DNA of 64,000 nucleotides from Mastigias papua (taxonomy: Eukaryota > Cnidaria > Scyphozoa > Rhizostomeae > Mastigiidae), in NCBI GenBank assembly GCA_964019165.1, contig OZ025287.1, positions 4,238,844 to 4,302,843 of the forward strand, written 5' to 3'. The notes beneath the pieces are model-generated. The model had not been told where the DNA came from. It worked only from the letters and a program-made list of their open reading frames with translations, and did not search any database. Position 1 is the stretch's first letter. The number at the start of each line of letters is the position of its first letter. Positions 47,901 to 61,070 of this stretch are shown here, one piece after another. A program made the position numbers and the translations under genes.

Positions 47901-50900
47901 TACCTAATTATATAGAAGAAGGAATCGCTCCAAACAAAATTTGACTGAAAGAGAACTGAACCTATATCATCTTGTGTCAAGAATTGACAAAACTTACAGT
48001 TTCATCGCCATCAAGAAAATACCTTATGACTGAAGTCCCTATCTTTCATTCATTGCCTTGCCATACAAAAATAAATGTGACCTTGCAAGCAACAACTGAA
48101 AAAGTAACTGACACCAGAAACTTTATTATGTAACCTACTTGGAATAAATTCATATCGAAATTCGTAAAGGCGATGAAATTAATAAGGAAAAATTTCACAT
48201 TTGGGTAATTTCACATGTTTTGTTGACATCAACAATACCACCTTTAATCTTGAAGTTTGAGCACACTTAAAAGCGCAAGTACAATAACTCCGAACACTAT
48301 ATTGTTCTACAATCAAGCTATTCGTATTTCCATAATATTGTTTCCATTGCCCCCCAAAATCGATTAAACCTTTGATAAAAACAAAAAAGTCAGGTGCTTT
48401 TCATCAAAAGTCATAACATTTCTTGGGATGACAAAAAAATCTGTATCTTGCAACTAAAAAGCACTTCAAACTTTAAAACTGGTTAAAATGTGCACTAGGT
48501 CAAATTTTCAAGAAATCTCAACTACTTTGACTGAGAAAAAGTTGCTTTCAGCTTGTAAATGTGAATTTGGAAACATTTCAAATAGTAGAGTTTTTCAATT
48601 TCTCGAGTGACGAAGCTCAGATTCTTGACAATTCTTCCAACCAACTGCATAGAATCAGTTCTCTGAATTTCAACAAAGCTACTATGGGTCTAAAAAGTAC
48701 ATGCAGAATCTTATGCAATTTCATCTCGAATGAGTGCGCCAGATGTGGTGATTGACGTTTCACTTGCAAAGGTTTTTCAGCTTTTTAATAATAAAACAAT
48801 AAGCATAAATACAACAAAGTAACTTTCTCCACATACCCTGCATTTGATATTGCTTTGGAGCAGTCTGTGGACTCATGTTGGAGAACTGGCCTTGCATACC
48901 CGAGGAAATTCCGTTACTCATACCAGCTCCCATCATAGGCTCACCAGCGTTTGTCGGTGTTGAGCCCCACACTGTTGCTACAACTGATACAGATGGTTGT
49001 TGATTCGAAGGTTGCCAATCAACAGTTGAATCCCTGTAGTAGAAACAAGTTTAAATATATCAACAACTCAAGCAGTTTTTAAATAAATACGTTATATGTT
49101 TATACTCTATGAAATATCACAAAAGAACGTAGAAAAAAGACCGTAAATACCATATAAATAGCAGCTTGAAATATTCCATTGCGGAGGGAATCTTGTACAC
49201 TTAATTACAGGTTGAGAGCATCAAATAGGCGATTTTAAATACACAACTGGACACTTCTCTGCTTCCTCGGGAGCATCTGTATTTCATGCATAAAATGTTC
49301 TAATTACTTTGGGAAACAGTAGCAATGAGATCATCATCATGGGAAATTTGGCAGATGGTGAATTGTCGTTACAGTACTGAGCTCATGGTGTCTATTAGCT
49401 GTACAGAGAATAAGGCCAACTCCCACACTAAGAGAGCCAACCCTTTCAACTCTGCCAAGTGCTAAATAATTCATTATTGGAACGAATTGGGTTTACATAA
49501 AAAAGATACGAAAATCACCAGCTGTAAATCAAACCTTACAGTGCATGCAACAAAATATTCATGTTCATCAAATGACTTGAGCAAAATATGCTCCTAATCT
49601 ATTACAATGGTAATATCTCGTGTCTTCCTTCGTTTGCTGAGGTTCGGCGTTCCAAACGTACACCCAACATAAACAGCTATTCGATAACCGGGCAACAATT
49701 TGTTCTAAACTAGGGATGTCCAAAATTTTTGTCAGTGAGGTCAAAATGAACATGAGAAACAAGAGACAACGGAGAGAGATTTTTTTATACCATTAAAAAT
49801 TTACATGACAAAATTACTTACTACTATTACTTATAAGCTACATTACATGCATGACAAGAAAGATACCCCGGGGAACAATAACTATGACTACCCCGGGGCC
49901 ATGACACACTAAAACACTAAACACGACATGGAATGACCACATCTTGCCATTAACTATTACCAATCAACGGAGAGAGTGGATTAAATTAAAAAATAGATGA
50001 TGCTCCATTAGTTCAGTACTTTTGAAATCAATCATTTTTGGGTTGGGGAGTCACGGATATCCACTAAAAACTGTAAAAATTTAGGGTTAAGAATTGATAG
50101 TTTCCAAAAGATCTAGCCAGCAAAAATGGCCGGCAACACAATAAAAAACTCAAATACAGGAACATTAGTCCTACCCCCGTCCTGGAGCCGGTGCCATCTT
50201 GTTCGGATTTTGGTTGAAAGGTAAAGGCTTCTGGTCTCCTGTTCGCTTCTGGTGTCTTAGCAACAAAAGGCGGCCGAGCTCTTCACACCATAACGAAAGC
50301 AATGCTGCAAAAACACGAATAAATATGTAAAAGAATGAATACTTTACATAATTTAACATATCAAACTTTGTATCTAGTTTACCTGTCAAACATATATATA
50401 TCCAACTTAACCCTATCAAAATCCCTATGCAACTTCTCTTCAGCTGTTTCTATATTCAAAATACAATGCAAATAAAAGATCTTTAGGGGTAAGGGTGGTT
50501 TGCCATGCCATAACGCAAACTATACTTATAATAAACTAGTTTTGTAAAATGGTGTTTGAATACTAAGGCTGTAGTTCGCTTGATTCAATGCCCAATATGC
50601 AGACCTCTATAGTAAGGCCTAAAATACATAACAAAACTTAAGCATCCAATAGGCAAGTCACATACGTAGTTGGCTATTAAAAAAACCGATCCTGACTGAT
50701 ATGTCTTATCACAGCAATAAATTTGATAGAATATTTCATATAGGTCCCGAGAGGATTGGGCATATTGTTTAACTCATGCTCTGTTGAATTTAGTTGTTTC
50801 TGTAACTAATGAGCTAGCAGTTGGTGGAGAGTAAGAGACGTTAAGACAGTGATCTTGGAATATTGTGAGCTCCTTAGATTCTGCTTTTATACCATTCTAA

Positions 50901-53900
50901 GAACACGTGACAGTGTGCAGTAATGCAAAACAAAAAGCATTTTAAAGGAACAAATCTACATCAAAAATCTGTCAATCCGGTGTGGGTAAAAATGTAGCAT
51001 TTGCATAGGAAAGGGAAAAAATTGTGCGAAACTTCATGGACCAGTACCTACTAAAATCTTCTTAGACTAAGAAAACCCAAGAAGCTAAGATTATTACTCA
51101 AATAGAATAGATCACCTGCAGATTTTGGGGACAATTTCTCTCTTTGCGATGCACAAATTGCAAGAAGCCTGTATCCTGGAAAAGAAGTGTGTATTGATAA
51201 CATATCGTAAACATCATGCTTGAGGAGGGTTCTGGCCACGAAATCCCAAGAATGCCGAATTTATTAGGACAAAGCAAAGGGGATTCTAAGGAACTTGTGA
51301 AAATAGGTGACAGCATGTTAGCTAAACATTCAACATGTCGCAAAACGAATAATTGTTAGCAAGATTAAGAGTAAAGTAGCTTAAAAACAATGTGCCACTG
51401 AAGATGAGAAAGGAAAATCGCTAAGAGTTTCCTTGTAAATTGAAACAAAGCATATGCTCTAAAGATCATTCTATTCAATGGTCATAAGTGGCACCAAATA
51501 ATTCAACGATTGGGCGAGATTTCTTTCGATAAATAATGAACTGATCTATTTACTTCAGAGGCTAACAATATAGACTTCAACGCTGATTATAAACTAAGAT
51601 GGTCCACGCATCAGAATGAGTGAAAGCAGTGCACTGGTACATAATCAAATTTAGGATTATTTTGATATCCAGCTAAATGTTCTCCAAATCATATCATAAA
51701 CAAAGGAAATGAGAACAGTCTACTAACCGAATAGATAAAATTAATATATAAAAGGGAATAATCTTTAGTGCCAAATTATAATATGTTAGTTTCCCAAATG
51801 TGAACATTAATAGCAAGAAAATTTAAAGCTGAAAATCTTCCTTCCAACTAACAGCTATTTCGTACCGAACTACACGAATTGCGAAACTAACTCTGTGATG
51901 ACAGGTGAACCTTATGTTATGTCATGCTCTGTTCATTTGCATAAAAAGAAAGAACACAGCGAGAATTATTCATGGACTTTTGCCAATGCAAGATTTAGAG
52001 CTTCTAAACTCTAAAAAGGCTAGATTAGACTAGATTATATAAGATGAAAGAGGAAAGATATAGGTGACAATCAAACACGATAAATCGTGGCTTAAATGAA
52101 AATAAGATGGGCAAAACATACCTAGGTCTAGATCAAAACCAGGGGCGGCAGCACATTTATTGACAACCTTTAAACAAAACAGAAATACAAATAAAACTCA
52201 TTCACAAGAAATAAATAGATGAACTAGCGTTCAATTTCAAGAAACGTTGACAGATATCAAGTGAATACAGAAATGAGGCGCGAAGCAGAGAAATGGTTCG
52301 ACACTACGAAACATATGCTGAAGACTATATCACTGCTGTCATCATCTTAAATGTAAGTAATATCATTTAACGACCACTGCGCCTTAAAAACCCAATGCAA
52401 ACTTCCTGCAGTCTAGCAAAGTAGCATCTGCAGTGGGAACTGGGTGACTGTATGTCTTTTCTCGCTGCAGTTGCTAAAATAAAATGTAATCGGAGTTTTG
52501 TCGTTTGTATGTTTGTTGTTTTTTTTAGTTGTAGAAAAAAAAGGTTAGTCTCTTATCTAAGGAGTGTAAAATGATACATATATAAAATTATAGCTGAGAA
52601 TTTAAGATAAATTAGATGCTGTGCTAGATTCCTTATGAAAGACGTGTACTACTTGAAGATAAAGGATAGAGGAATGAATTCGTATCTACTTTCGCATCAT
52701 TCTCAAAACTACAACACTAGCTATGCCATAAATATCATAATCAACAACTCCAAAAGGAAAACAACAGCAACAACAACAACAATAATAATAATAATAATAA
52801 TAAAAATTATGAAAACTTCATGAATGTTTCATCTAAATATACAACTGTAAACCTCGCTTGAAAAGGTAGTAAGAACAGAGACATTGCAAAAGAGTACACT
52901 CCATGGAACTGCTAGGATATCAAGAAGAACTTTAGGGATGTAGTCCTTGAAGATTACCATCGTAATGACCCTGAGACCGGAGGTTACTAGTTGTAACCAG
53001 ATCTAGAGGAAACACTTTCCAGTATTATACTGTGAGCATTAGCACTAACCATATAGTAAAAACTTTGAAAATGTTTTATAAAATACGCTGTAGAGCTCGC
53101 TCGGTAAGGCAGTCTACATGTGACTACTTCGGTGGTGGTGATCATGATCATAAGGAGCAGAATACACGTTTTTTTCGAAAGATAGTATTTATTCGCCCAT
53201 TACCGAAACCTTCTCGCCTTTTCAGAACTGAAATTTTCTCGAGACTTTCTTAGAAAGAAAAATTGGGATTTTAAAGGTATACGACATATCAACTTTCTTT
53301 GGCTTCAAACATCCAGTACTGGAATTTCCTAACTCTTTAAGCAGTCGAGTACTTCTTTCTTCTAAAAAAATGTGTAATTAAATTCAAAATTGTTTTGACT
53401 ACTAATCAATCTTAGACAATTTCAAAATTGCAGCTGTTTTCTTGACAGAAATTCTGGCTATCTTAGTACAAGTGACCATGTGCTTGAGAATCGTCACATT
53501 TTGTCAATGTAGTACACCAAAAGCATTTCTCAGTTCTAGGAACTAAGGTTATCCTCGTTTTCAGGTGGATTTGTGTTTAATAACATCCTTTCAAGTAACA
53601 GCGAAAACTACTTCTTAGATGAATACGTTCGACCTCGCTAATTACAAACTTGACTGATTGAAAACGTATGCCTATCTCAATGGCTTTCCTCACATGTTAA
53701 AAGGTTTTTCAATGGACAAGCCTTTCAAAAATGGTCCCACATACGAAAACGGCCATGGAAGTATGGGCCATCGCCGAATAATATGAGTACCGGACAGCTA
53801 AGGACAATGATGTATTTACATTCATAATCCTGAGCAAAGCCAAATGCACCGTTTACGATTACAAAGTTGACGAATAATCTTAAGCAGAATTTAGTTTAGT

Positions 53901-56900
53901 AAAGCACTTTGTCACAAAGTACAGAATTGGTTTATCTGCAAGGGATCAGACAATTATGCGGGATAACTCAATGGGAAATGGGATAAGCCTACTTGACGAC
54001 TGAAGTGACTATAAAATTTGTTGTAGCATTTCACTCTGAGGCAACTACAATACACACTTTTTTATAAGAATTACACACCATTTTACACGAATGCCAATTC
54101 CTTACTAAGTCTCAATATTGTTAACGCTTTTCTATTTTGAGCCTAAGAATATTCTTTAAGTTATTCTTAAATTTTAGTAACTGTGAGCAATAATACTCGT
54201 ATACACTATATTCTTATTATGAACAGTGTGTAACCGACACTTTCCTGTAACTTACTGAGCAGCATTATAGTATAACCACTCAGAGGCCGGATAAGTGATG
54301 CAAACATTTTTTCTGTTTTCCAAAAAATCTCAAATCTAAGCCTGAACCTTGCATTATTCCTCAATCATCCGTAAATTTCAACGATTTTGAGTCTTGATAT
54401 TCTTATGGACTACATTCTTATAGAAAATGATGTAAGTAGTAGACATTGAGCATACGGGCAAAGACCATGAAGTGCTCCGAAAGAAGTATAAGATACAGAT
54501 GGTGAAAGCACATGAAGAGACATTGTTTAGTGTAAACAACTGCGAGCTTCAAGCCAATTCAAATATCCATCAAGAGCTACGGTTTGTTTTCGAAAAACCG
54601 TTAAAGCTGCGCAGTAAAGCTGGGCTTAGTGACTTCAAAATAAATCAGCCTCTGACACGTGCTGCAGTGGCCATAACCGAACCTCAATGTTGTTACTTGT
54701 TGATATAAATGGTTACACTTGATATGTCCCAAACAATAATCTAAATCTACTGCTTGTCTATAAAGATTAACAAGCGAGTATTGACCTTAGATATTAGCAT
54801 CTTTCATGAATTTTGCAATGTGCTATGTAAATCTAACCAAAACCTGCCGGATACCAAGCAAGGCAGGTGCTCTAAACGAGAAAGCCGCTGTCAACATTAG
54901 CCTATTTATCGTTCGAGCTACAAACGAACTTCAAGGTGCATTGATAAATTACAAAAATATTATGGCTGAAATGAAAATATGAAAACAAAATACTTCTGGT
55001 AATTGGGTGGTCAAAACATGGTGTATATCCTTCATAGATAAAAAGACTTATGCGTTAGTATATGAAGTCTTCCCATACATGTAGACCTTTTTTCAAATTC
55101 TATCCATAAACTCTTACTGCTTAATGACCCTAAAATGGCATTACAATTCCTGATCGTGTGTCAAAACATAGTAATGAAGCTTCTGCACAAGTGGGGGTGA
55201 ACGAATGAAGTATCTGAGAATACCACATTAATCTGGTAGAATTCAAAGCGTATGTTTTGGGTACACTACACAGACATTCTTGCCTGGAACAGAGGTAGCT
55301 AAATTCGACAATAGGTGTATCATAAGGTAGGATGTAGCAAATAAGTACTCGCGACAAGAGGAAAACATTAGGCTGAGAATGCTACAAATTTGTACAATTT
55401 TTGAAACCGTCTCATCAGCAACTAAGGAGTAGAATTATGCTTAATCAAATATTACATCGATAAATACTTCTACTGGTCATCAAATGAAAACACGAATTTA
55501 TATGCTATGGTGTGGGGGCCTCACGTCCCCATTTTCTATGAAGATTTAAAAAGTTGGTCAAGCAAAAGGGATGTTAGCGTGCACTCGAAAGTTTGACCAA
55601 TGTCAATGTGTATTTCAATCATTCTGTTGGTCATGGTTGGTGATGAGTCAACTCTCTTTTGTGATATTAGGAGTAATGTGTTGTTACTAGCAACCAACAC
55701 CATGGTTTCCTCGCGTTCTGCAAAATACTGTTGGTTAAAAAGTGCATAATTGGTCACCGGTCACCTTCCGTGTCTCTCACACGTGAAAATTGTCTATACA
55801 CATTTCAACGTGAAGGTATGGCGGAAATTGTTTACAGGGGGTCCTTGATTAAACCCTAGTCACAATTGCAAGGCAAAATAATGTAGATACTGAAATATAC
55901 TGACAACCTAGAGTGGGGGGGGGGGGAAGGATAGCTGAAAAAACATTTTTTATTTTATAAACATGGTTTTTTGCTCCCATTATTGAAAATTTCTTGGCTT
56001 TTTCATGACTTTAGTACCAACTGTCCTAGAACAGTCTAAGTAAAAAATGCTTCAGTCTTAATGTCATACGCAATGATGCCTACCAAGAAATCTCTTTGTA
56101 CGACACTACAGTGCTACATATACAATGCTGGATAATAGCCCTCTATTGCACCAGCAGTGAATGAATAACTGGTGGCAACATTGAGGCGAAAGAAAACGTA
56201 GAGAGGAACTGGCTACCCTAGCTCACCAAGAAGATGGTCTTGGACGAATGCTTTCTCTGTCACTAACAAACGGACAGATCAAGCAAGGGACTAGCATTTA
56301 CTCATGAGCAATTGACTTCTAAATACTGTTGACATAGATCACATAAACCAATATTAACAAACTCAGTAGCTATAAATTTCCTCGTTCTCCCAAACCTTCC
56401 CCTGTCTAGAACCTATTCTAAAAAATATAAGTTTTCACAAATAATTTACACACAACCAGAACATATCGGCAAGAAGGAAGCAAAAGCTGAGCATTTTCTT
56501 TCACACATTTCCATTCAAAATACACTTTCAAACGAGAGAGAAGAAAGGGAGGGAATGCATATCAAACGAAAGACATAGAAGTAAGCATACACTCACCCCT
56601 CCCTAAGTAAACAGCGCTGCACCAATAAGAAATAAAGACTACCATTATCAATTATTTCCTACAATACTTACTGTCAAACAGGCCATTAAATTTTGCTCAT
56701 AGGCGGGTTGAAAGGCGCGGGGATCTCCACACCATTCCATTAACTCAGTAGCACTGCTCTGAAATCCAGATGGCGTGGCGAGGTCTCTCCTGATACACTG
56801 CAGCCGGTCGTTTGTCTGTTGGATATGCTGCTCCATACTCAATGCAATGTTCGGATCTAAAAACGCAAAATCATTACAAACGAGTCAAAAAACGTGTCAT

Positions 56901-57918
56901 TTTGTCGGATGGTCTCGTGAAGATGTGCATCGGGGAGAAATCATAGACAATAATAGCAAAATGACGCAAAAGAAATATGCACAAAGAATATTATAACTCC
57001 CAGTAGCAAATAGATTCGATTATTGAAAACACAGCACAAACCGTTAGCTATATAAGGACAACATAATGCTGACCAATTAAACCTTTCTGTTGCAATGTTA
57101 ATAGTACAAAATGACGTACCAGTCTTTGTACAAATTAAAATTAAGTGTAAACAAACAGTCGACACGAGGAACATAAATGAAATCACAAAACTGAAACAAC
57201 TCACACACGCAAGCTCTCTGATGAGAATCATACATTTTGAGTAATCGCCAACAATTAACAGTCAAAAAGACAATAAAATATTGTCTTCAAACAAATGAAA
57301 TATCTATCAGCGATTCACTTTCAAACAGACAACCAGTAATCAGATGATACACAACCCGTGCTGGTCATTGTTAGCATTGTTTTGTAGTTGATGGTGCATA
57401 AGATCTATCGCTTGATCGAACATCTCGTATCAAATACTAGTACAGTTGATCAAGCAAGAAGATCTGTGAGGAACACTTCACGTTTATAATCATGTGAGAT
57501 ATTCAACAAGAGATTTTTCCACCAGGTCATGCATGTGTGCATCAATTCAATCAAATGAGTATACTTCAGGGTTCAACAAGGCGAAAAGAACTTTTTTGTG
57601 ATAAGATTTAAGCAAATCAAATAACGCCATACTTCTAATTCTTAAATTGTAAATGTTTCTAAGTTTTCATACAGTCCTCCAATATTCAGGATTCAGTACT
57701 ATTACGGGTAGTGCGATTTCCTTCATCATACTTGTAAAGCAAAATTAAAATATGTTTATTCACCAACCTGACATTTGCTGAGGTTGCTGTAGTGGCCCAG
57801 GCATGCCTGGCCCCTGTCCCGGGCCAGGTCCAGGTCCGTGACCTGGACCAACTCCACCATAGCCGAATCCATCCTGAAATCCGAAATCATCCATAGGAAC
57901 ATGAAAGTCTCCTAGCAT
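38090..57918 (-). CDS. ZMIZ1: ZMIZ1/2-type MIZ zinc-finger coregulator (18 exons)
   Basis: Nuclear transcription coregulator with PIAS-like SP-RING. Exons: 57918-57768, 56856-56672, 52167-52122, 51175-51116, 50304-50175, 49033-48837, 47643-47371, 46724-46336, 45638-45227, 43544-43406, 42897-42783, 42392-42297, 42124-42019, 41641-41352, 41106-41028, 40627-40292, 39386-39160, 38182-38090; 1107 aa in frame. N-terminal helical domain (58-180): [38 protein letters not shown]. The Ala/Thr tract (314-338) is also present in human ZMIZ1. A Gly/Pro/Gln/Met-rich middle (340-610) follows. RLTFPV to FKCYHHED precedes the SP-RING (Cys812, His814, Cys835, Cys838). The acidic tail is [19 protein letters not shown]. 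The start at 57918 is the first in-frame ATG; 57894 is a second one. Weak points: the exon 15 acceptor and the exon 16 donor. Confidence 0.92.
38244..38510 (+). mobile_element. LINE C-terminal relic in the last ZMIZ intron
   Basis: The plus frame reads [20 protein letters not shown], then [19 protein letters not shown]. This is the post-RT LxxLxWxxxxxR...KxLxxLAPxYLxxLF block also seen at 2720-2880. No stop within it, but it is only a fragment. Confidence 0.65.
39589..40000. mobile_element. hAT-like MITE in ZMIZ intron 16 (412 bp)
   Basis: The ends are CAGGGTTCATA and its inverse (TATGAACCCTG), with repeated ttttcctgac phrases inside. CAGGG termini are typical of hAT elements. No clear 8-bp target duplication and no coding capacity. 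Confidence 0.6.
41352..41641 (-). CDS. ZMIZ1: ZMIZ exon 14: MIZ/SP-RING zinc finger
   Basis: 290 bp, residues 767-863, phase 1 to 0. Order: [69 protein letters not shown]. The zinc ligands C-x-H (812, 814) and C-x2-C (835, 838) of the SUMO-ligase-type SP-RING are intact, so an E3 SUMO or co-regulator role is expected as in PIAS and ZMIZ. The donor is C|GTATAA, weaker than the others in this gene. Confidence 0.93.
41921..41957. repeat. (TA)n microsatellite in ZMIZ intron 13
   Basis: 37 bp of uninterrupted TA. Confidence 0.95.
43572..43738 (+). mobile_element. Hammerhead-bearing fold-back derived from Penelope-like ends
   Basis: The 167-bp near-palindrome has arms of about 65 bp beginning cacgaaaaagcggg, including catactgaa and (t)ccgacactc. 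It is flanked by perfect 15-bp direct repeats, gaaaaacaaattagt, at 43557-43571 and 43739-43753. Both halves match the inverted ends of the Penelope-like element (12063-12165 and 13500-13575) with its body removed. It lies in ZMIZ intron 9 with only 12 bp between the inner target copy and exon 10. The plus-strand arm keeps a complete hammerhead; the minus-strand (ZMIZ-sense) arm has lost the CTGANGA core. Confidence 0.85.
43665..43705 (+). ncRNA. Type I hammerhead ribozyme motif, second intact copy
   Basis: Stem I is CATGCT (43665-43670) with AGTATG (43700-43705), where the one change from the other copy is a tolerated G-U pair. Core CTGACGA 43671-43677; stem II GTGTCGGAC 43678-43686; GAAA 43687-43690. 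Stem III is AAA (43690-43692) with TTT (43696-43698). Predicted cleavage follows C at 43699. It is antisense to the ZMIZ transcript, so it would not cut ZMIZ pre-mRNA. Confidence 0.75.
43800..43923 (+). mobile_element. Partial MITE related to 17062-17316
   Basis: It shares taatgctcaaaatcgctaaaa, atattcttagg and the terminal attcttataaaatagtgta with the MITE at 17 kb. The left end is missing; the break lies near the right target copy of the hammerhead fold-back. Confidence 0.55.
44337..45026 (-). mobile_element. Harbinger-like non-autonomous element, copy B (690 bp)
   Basis: Inverted copy of the element at 33804-34496, with ends GGGGTCAGTCATTTATAAC and ...GGCCCCC, and TAA on both sides (44334-44336, 45027-45029). 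It lies in ZMIZ intron 9. The close match to copy A, internally as well as at the ends, implies fairly recent activity of the family. Confidence 0.75.
45745..45897 (+). repeat. 17-bp tandem repeat, 9 copies, with a 34-bp super-unit
   Basis: Copies of caaaggttcaacagtag alternate strictly with caaaagttcaacagtag, so the array expanded as 34-bp dimers. In ZMIZ intron 8. Confidence 0.9.
45936..46257. mobile_element. TA-flanked MITE with CCGTAAATCC ends (322 bp)
   Basis: Left TA then CCGTAAATCCTGGATTCAGCC, right CTTCGAGGATTTACGG then TA. The interior carries repeated ttattcgagggg blocks. Non-coding, in ZMIZ intron 8. Confidence 0.7.
52761..52803 (+). repeat. CAA then TAA trinucleotide microsatellite
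   Basis: acaacagcaacaacaacaac followed by aataataataataataata. Confidence 0.9.
54053..54230. mobile_element. TA-flanked MITE, short family member (178 bp)
   Basis: Left TA then CACACTTTTTTATAAGAAT. Right ATTCTTATTATGAACAGTGTG then TA. Same family as 17062-17316. Confidence 0.65.
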
Positions 57919-58358
57919 CTTAAAAAACCTTACACTCGATTTTCAGATGGCACATTCACATCTCAAGCATCTTCTTGAACTCGACAAAATATGCTGAAAG
58001 CAAACAAAAAGCAGTCGTCAAACAAACTTACTAAAACTCTTTCTAACATACATACACGACATTTAAAGTGCAACAAACGATGGAAAAAGTCAACTGCTAA
58101 GGGTCTTGAGCTACCGCCAGACTCTAAATGTGAATGTAGATGGGAACATGAGATATGAAAGACAAAAAGAGAGGAGAAAGTTTAGAACCATCTCGGCAAG
58201 TTACATGGCAACAAATACTCGATATTTATTGCCCTAACTGTGAACCTAAGTGAAACGACAGCCGCTCTGGATCATGTATGAAACCCTGGAAGTTATGAAG
58301 TTCCATGCTATAGAGTATGGGCTTAAGGTGGATATGTTCTATACTTTGTGGGAATGCT

Positions 58359-58395
<37 letters not shown>

Positions 58396-59104
58396 TGTAT
58401 ATCAGACCACTGAATACTCTATTCATTCCATTCTTGACAACCTTAACAATTTCCTTCAAATTCTGGCAAGTACTGAAGTACCAAATGTCAAGGATAGCTC
58501 CATCAGCTATTCCTAAAACACCAGACGCAAACAAGCTAATAAGACATCACTACCAAGTGGCGCATAAGTACAGAGGAGCACTTGTTCAAACACATTGGGC
58601 TAATCATGCTTGAGTCCGCTTGTCAACAACCATGAATTTCACAAATATTGGAAAGGATGAATTAACAACAAAACAACAAATAAGAAATAAGAAATTAGAT
58701 ATAAAATCAAGAAATAAGCAATGTTAATAACATTATAGGATGAACATAAATTATATTGTGCAATATGAATTTCCCGATTCTCTTTGACTTTTAACTGAAA
58801 CAGTTCTCAAAAATAAAATAGTAAGAAATATTATGTTTTATTGAACGCTTTCTAATGTTGAAATACAACTATACAGAATATTGAAACAAACACTTTCTCA
58901 ATACAAGGTAATCTGATGATATATAATTATCGCTAAACAGATCAACGAGCACAGACGACGATATCAGTTCCTTTGGACAGCATTTCATGGTATTGAACTG
59001 TACGTTCACTTACTACCTATCATCGGGTTACACGGTGTTAAATAATTAGCAGGGTTTCCTTAGGGAAAATTCTATTAGAAATAGATTGATATAATCATAC
59101 TTAC
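57919..59104. other. ZMIZ 5' region between alternative exons
   Basis: Includes a (TA)n tract. It probably holds the promoter for the transcript that starts with the exon ending at 57768. No core promoter motif is seen clearly. Confidence 0.4.
58361..58393. repeat. (TA)n microsatellite
   Basis: 33 bp of uninterrupted TA. Confidence 0.95.
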
Positions 59105-59140
59105 ATGTGAGATGATCATCTACATCTGGCATTGAGCAAT
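59105..59140 (-). CDS. Candidate alternative ZMIZ 36-bp exon
   Basis: Minus strand: acceptor cattttgcag, 36 bp, donor GTAAGT. Phase 1 at both ends. It reads CSMPDVDDHLT and is open in this one frame only. Its phase fits exon 2 (56856), but joining it to the main first exon gives an immediate stop, so the two are mutually exclusive. Inferred from splice sites and phase only. Confidence 0.45.
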
Positions 59141-60565
59141 CTGCAAAATGATGAATGAAAAATATTACTTGTCTCAAAATATAACCTATCAGTTTGTGGA
59201 TGCCTTTGTCACACGGCATCTAATTAGACAATATTAACGACATGGAATTCGCTCCTAGCGATATAGTAATGGCAACAGGATCCCAAAGGACAGCTTTAGC
59301 ATAGCGAAGTAGAGCAATATCCGATAATTATCATGCACATGTACATGAATGTTGTTGAAACTAAATAAATAAGCGAGATTACATTTTTAGTTACAAAATG
59401 TGAATTCTTAAGAGAAAGTGCGCCGTACTAGGCTGTCCTAATTAAATATTAAAACAGTTTTTCGGTCAATAAAGCAACGCGGACCACATGCTTAAGAAGT
59501 CACGGCCGCAACACAAACCTAGCTAGCCTATGTGCCTGCAAACCCGTAAGCCGCTGAACCATAAGACATATGGTCAGTTATACCTCATTCTGTGCCTATA
59601 CTAACTTCCAGTCAAACGACAAGAAGTACAGTATATACATGGTACAAAAAGACCAACACACAGTCATAGTTCAATAGTTCCTACAGGGCCGAAACTGAAC
59701 ATCTTGATTAGGAAGGCGGCCCTCAACAGTGCCGTATGTACAAGCACTTGTGGTAAAAGCCATTGAGCACAACATAGGCTATGTCTTTCAAAAACTGGGC
59801 AGTAAAAAGTGACTTAGACTTCTCCAACTGATTTGCTGTGTGGGAAGGAGCAACATTTTTGTATTTCATGTAAACAAACTTTTCCATTTAGTAACATGCT
59901 GATGAATATTGACAAAACCTACAGGTGAAAAAGTGACCCACTGACAAAGGACCAACGGGCAAGACGAGCTGTGGCCTAGTGAAACAACCTGCAGCCGACA
60001 GTGTTGTAAAAGTTGATTCTAAATCGATTTTCAACAATAAAAAACAATGGAAAGCAAAGCACCTGCAGTATAGTTGATTATTTGAAAAATCCAGGAGCAT
60101 AAGATGAAAAGTTGACTAGATTATACACAACAAGGGCGTACACCAGTACAAAGGGGACAAGGTCCGAGTCAGTGTATATGCGCGCGATAAACCTTAAGTG
60201 GAAATTCCCAAGATTGGTAACTACCAAAGAAACTCTCTATTCTTACATCTATTTCAACAGATCTCCCAAATCTCATTCAATCGGTTTCTTTCCTACGCAA
60301 ACCCATTCCAGATCGCACCAATATAGGAGACTTATTCTATATCTAAACTCTATATCACCAAATGACGCAACGAATTTGAAAATGGTCATTGCCAGAGGTG
60401 GAGAGTGTACACGAAGGCGAAGTGAGTTCGCCCCTATAGTCAATATCTCAAAACTAATTTCAAATGGTGTCAAATCACTAGGTAAGGAAAAGTGAACGCG
60501 TTCCTGTTCATAATCATCAGATGAGAACTTCCTTCAAACGATATCGAGGATCATTCTACTTATAC

Positions 60566-61070
60566 ACGCTTCTTTTATAAGAAACCTAGCTCAAGGCCTA
60601 GTTCCAAAAGTTCTTTATTTTCGGACCTCTATTTTATCTAATTCTAGTACTAAAAGTCCCTTAATAGTTCCTTAATTTTCACTGCACACTTAATGCCATA
60701 AAAAAGGCAGAGACACTAGAAAAGCATTGAAATTCTGAATTTTGCCTTTAATTCTGGTTAGAGCTCAAGCTCAAAGCAGAAATACTGTAGGAAATAAGTT
60801 CTATATATGCAAAAGCATAATTTCAATCAGGAAGTATCAGGTCTATTTCATTGATATCATCCAATGTAATGTAATCTTCACTTGCATCTGAGTGCAGCAC
60901 TCGGAATTTGAAAATGAAAAGTTCCTTAGGGATTTTTCCTTTAGTAGAATAAGTTCCTTAAATATTTCGGCCGTCTACATGTAGGTTCCTCATCAAATGG
61001 CTCCTTATACAAAAATGCGGGCCGTCTACATGTAGGTTCCTCATCAAGTGGCTCCTTATCAAAAAATGCG
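60566..61070 (+). mobile_element. Dispersed repeat family, longest copy
   Basis: Starts near cttcttttataagaaacctag and includes cctagttccaaaagttctt, agtactaaaagtcccttaa and tagttccttaattttcactg. Its right part has a tandem duplication: 51 bp at 60969-61019 repeated at 61020-61070. Non-coding. Related copies lie at 32083 and 62541. Confidence 0.55.
60969..61070 (+). repeat. 51-bp tandem duplication
   Basis: Two units starting ggccgtctacatgtaggttc and ending aaaaatgcg, with only a few differences between them. Confidence 0.9.

Larger units (their letters stand above)
52168..56671 (-). other. ZMIZ intron 2 (4.5 kb)
   Basis: Contains a CAA/TAA microsatellite (52761-52803), a MITE (54053-54230) and a 12-G run (about 55915-55926). 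No nested gene is recognised; the open frame at 54472-54708 has no family resemblance. Confidence 0.6.

Noticed and set aside
57768..59140. Joining the 36-bp exon (59105-59140) to the main ZMIZ first exon
   Set aside because: Every plausible acceptor there gives an immediate or early stop in the phase required.
60112..60495. 127-codon plus-strand open frame
   Set aside because: No recognisable family and no supporting structure. Low complexity of evidence.
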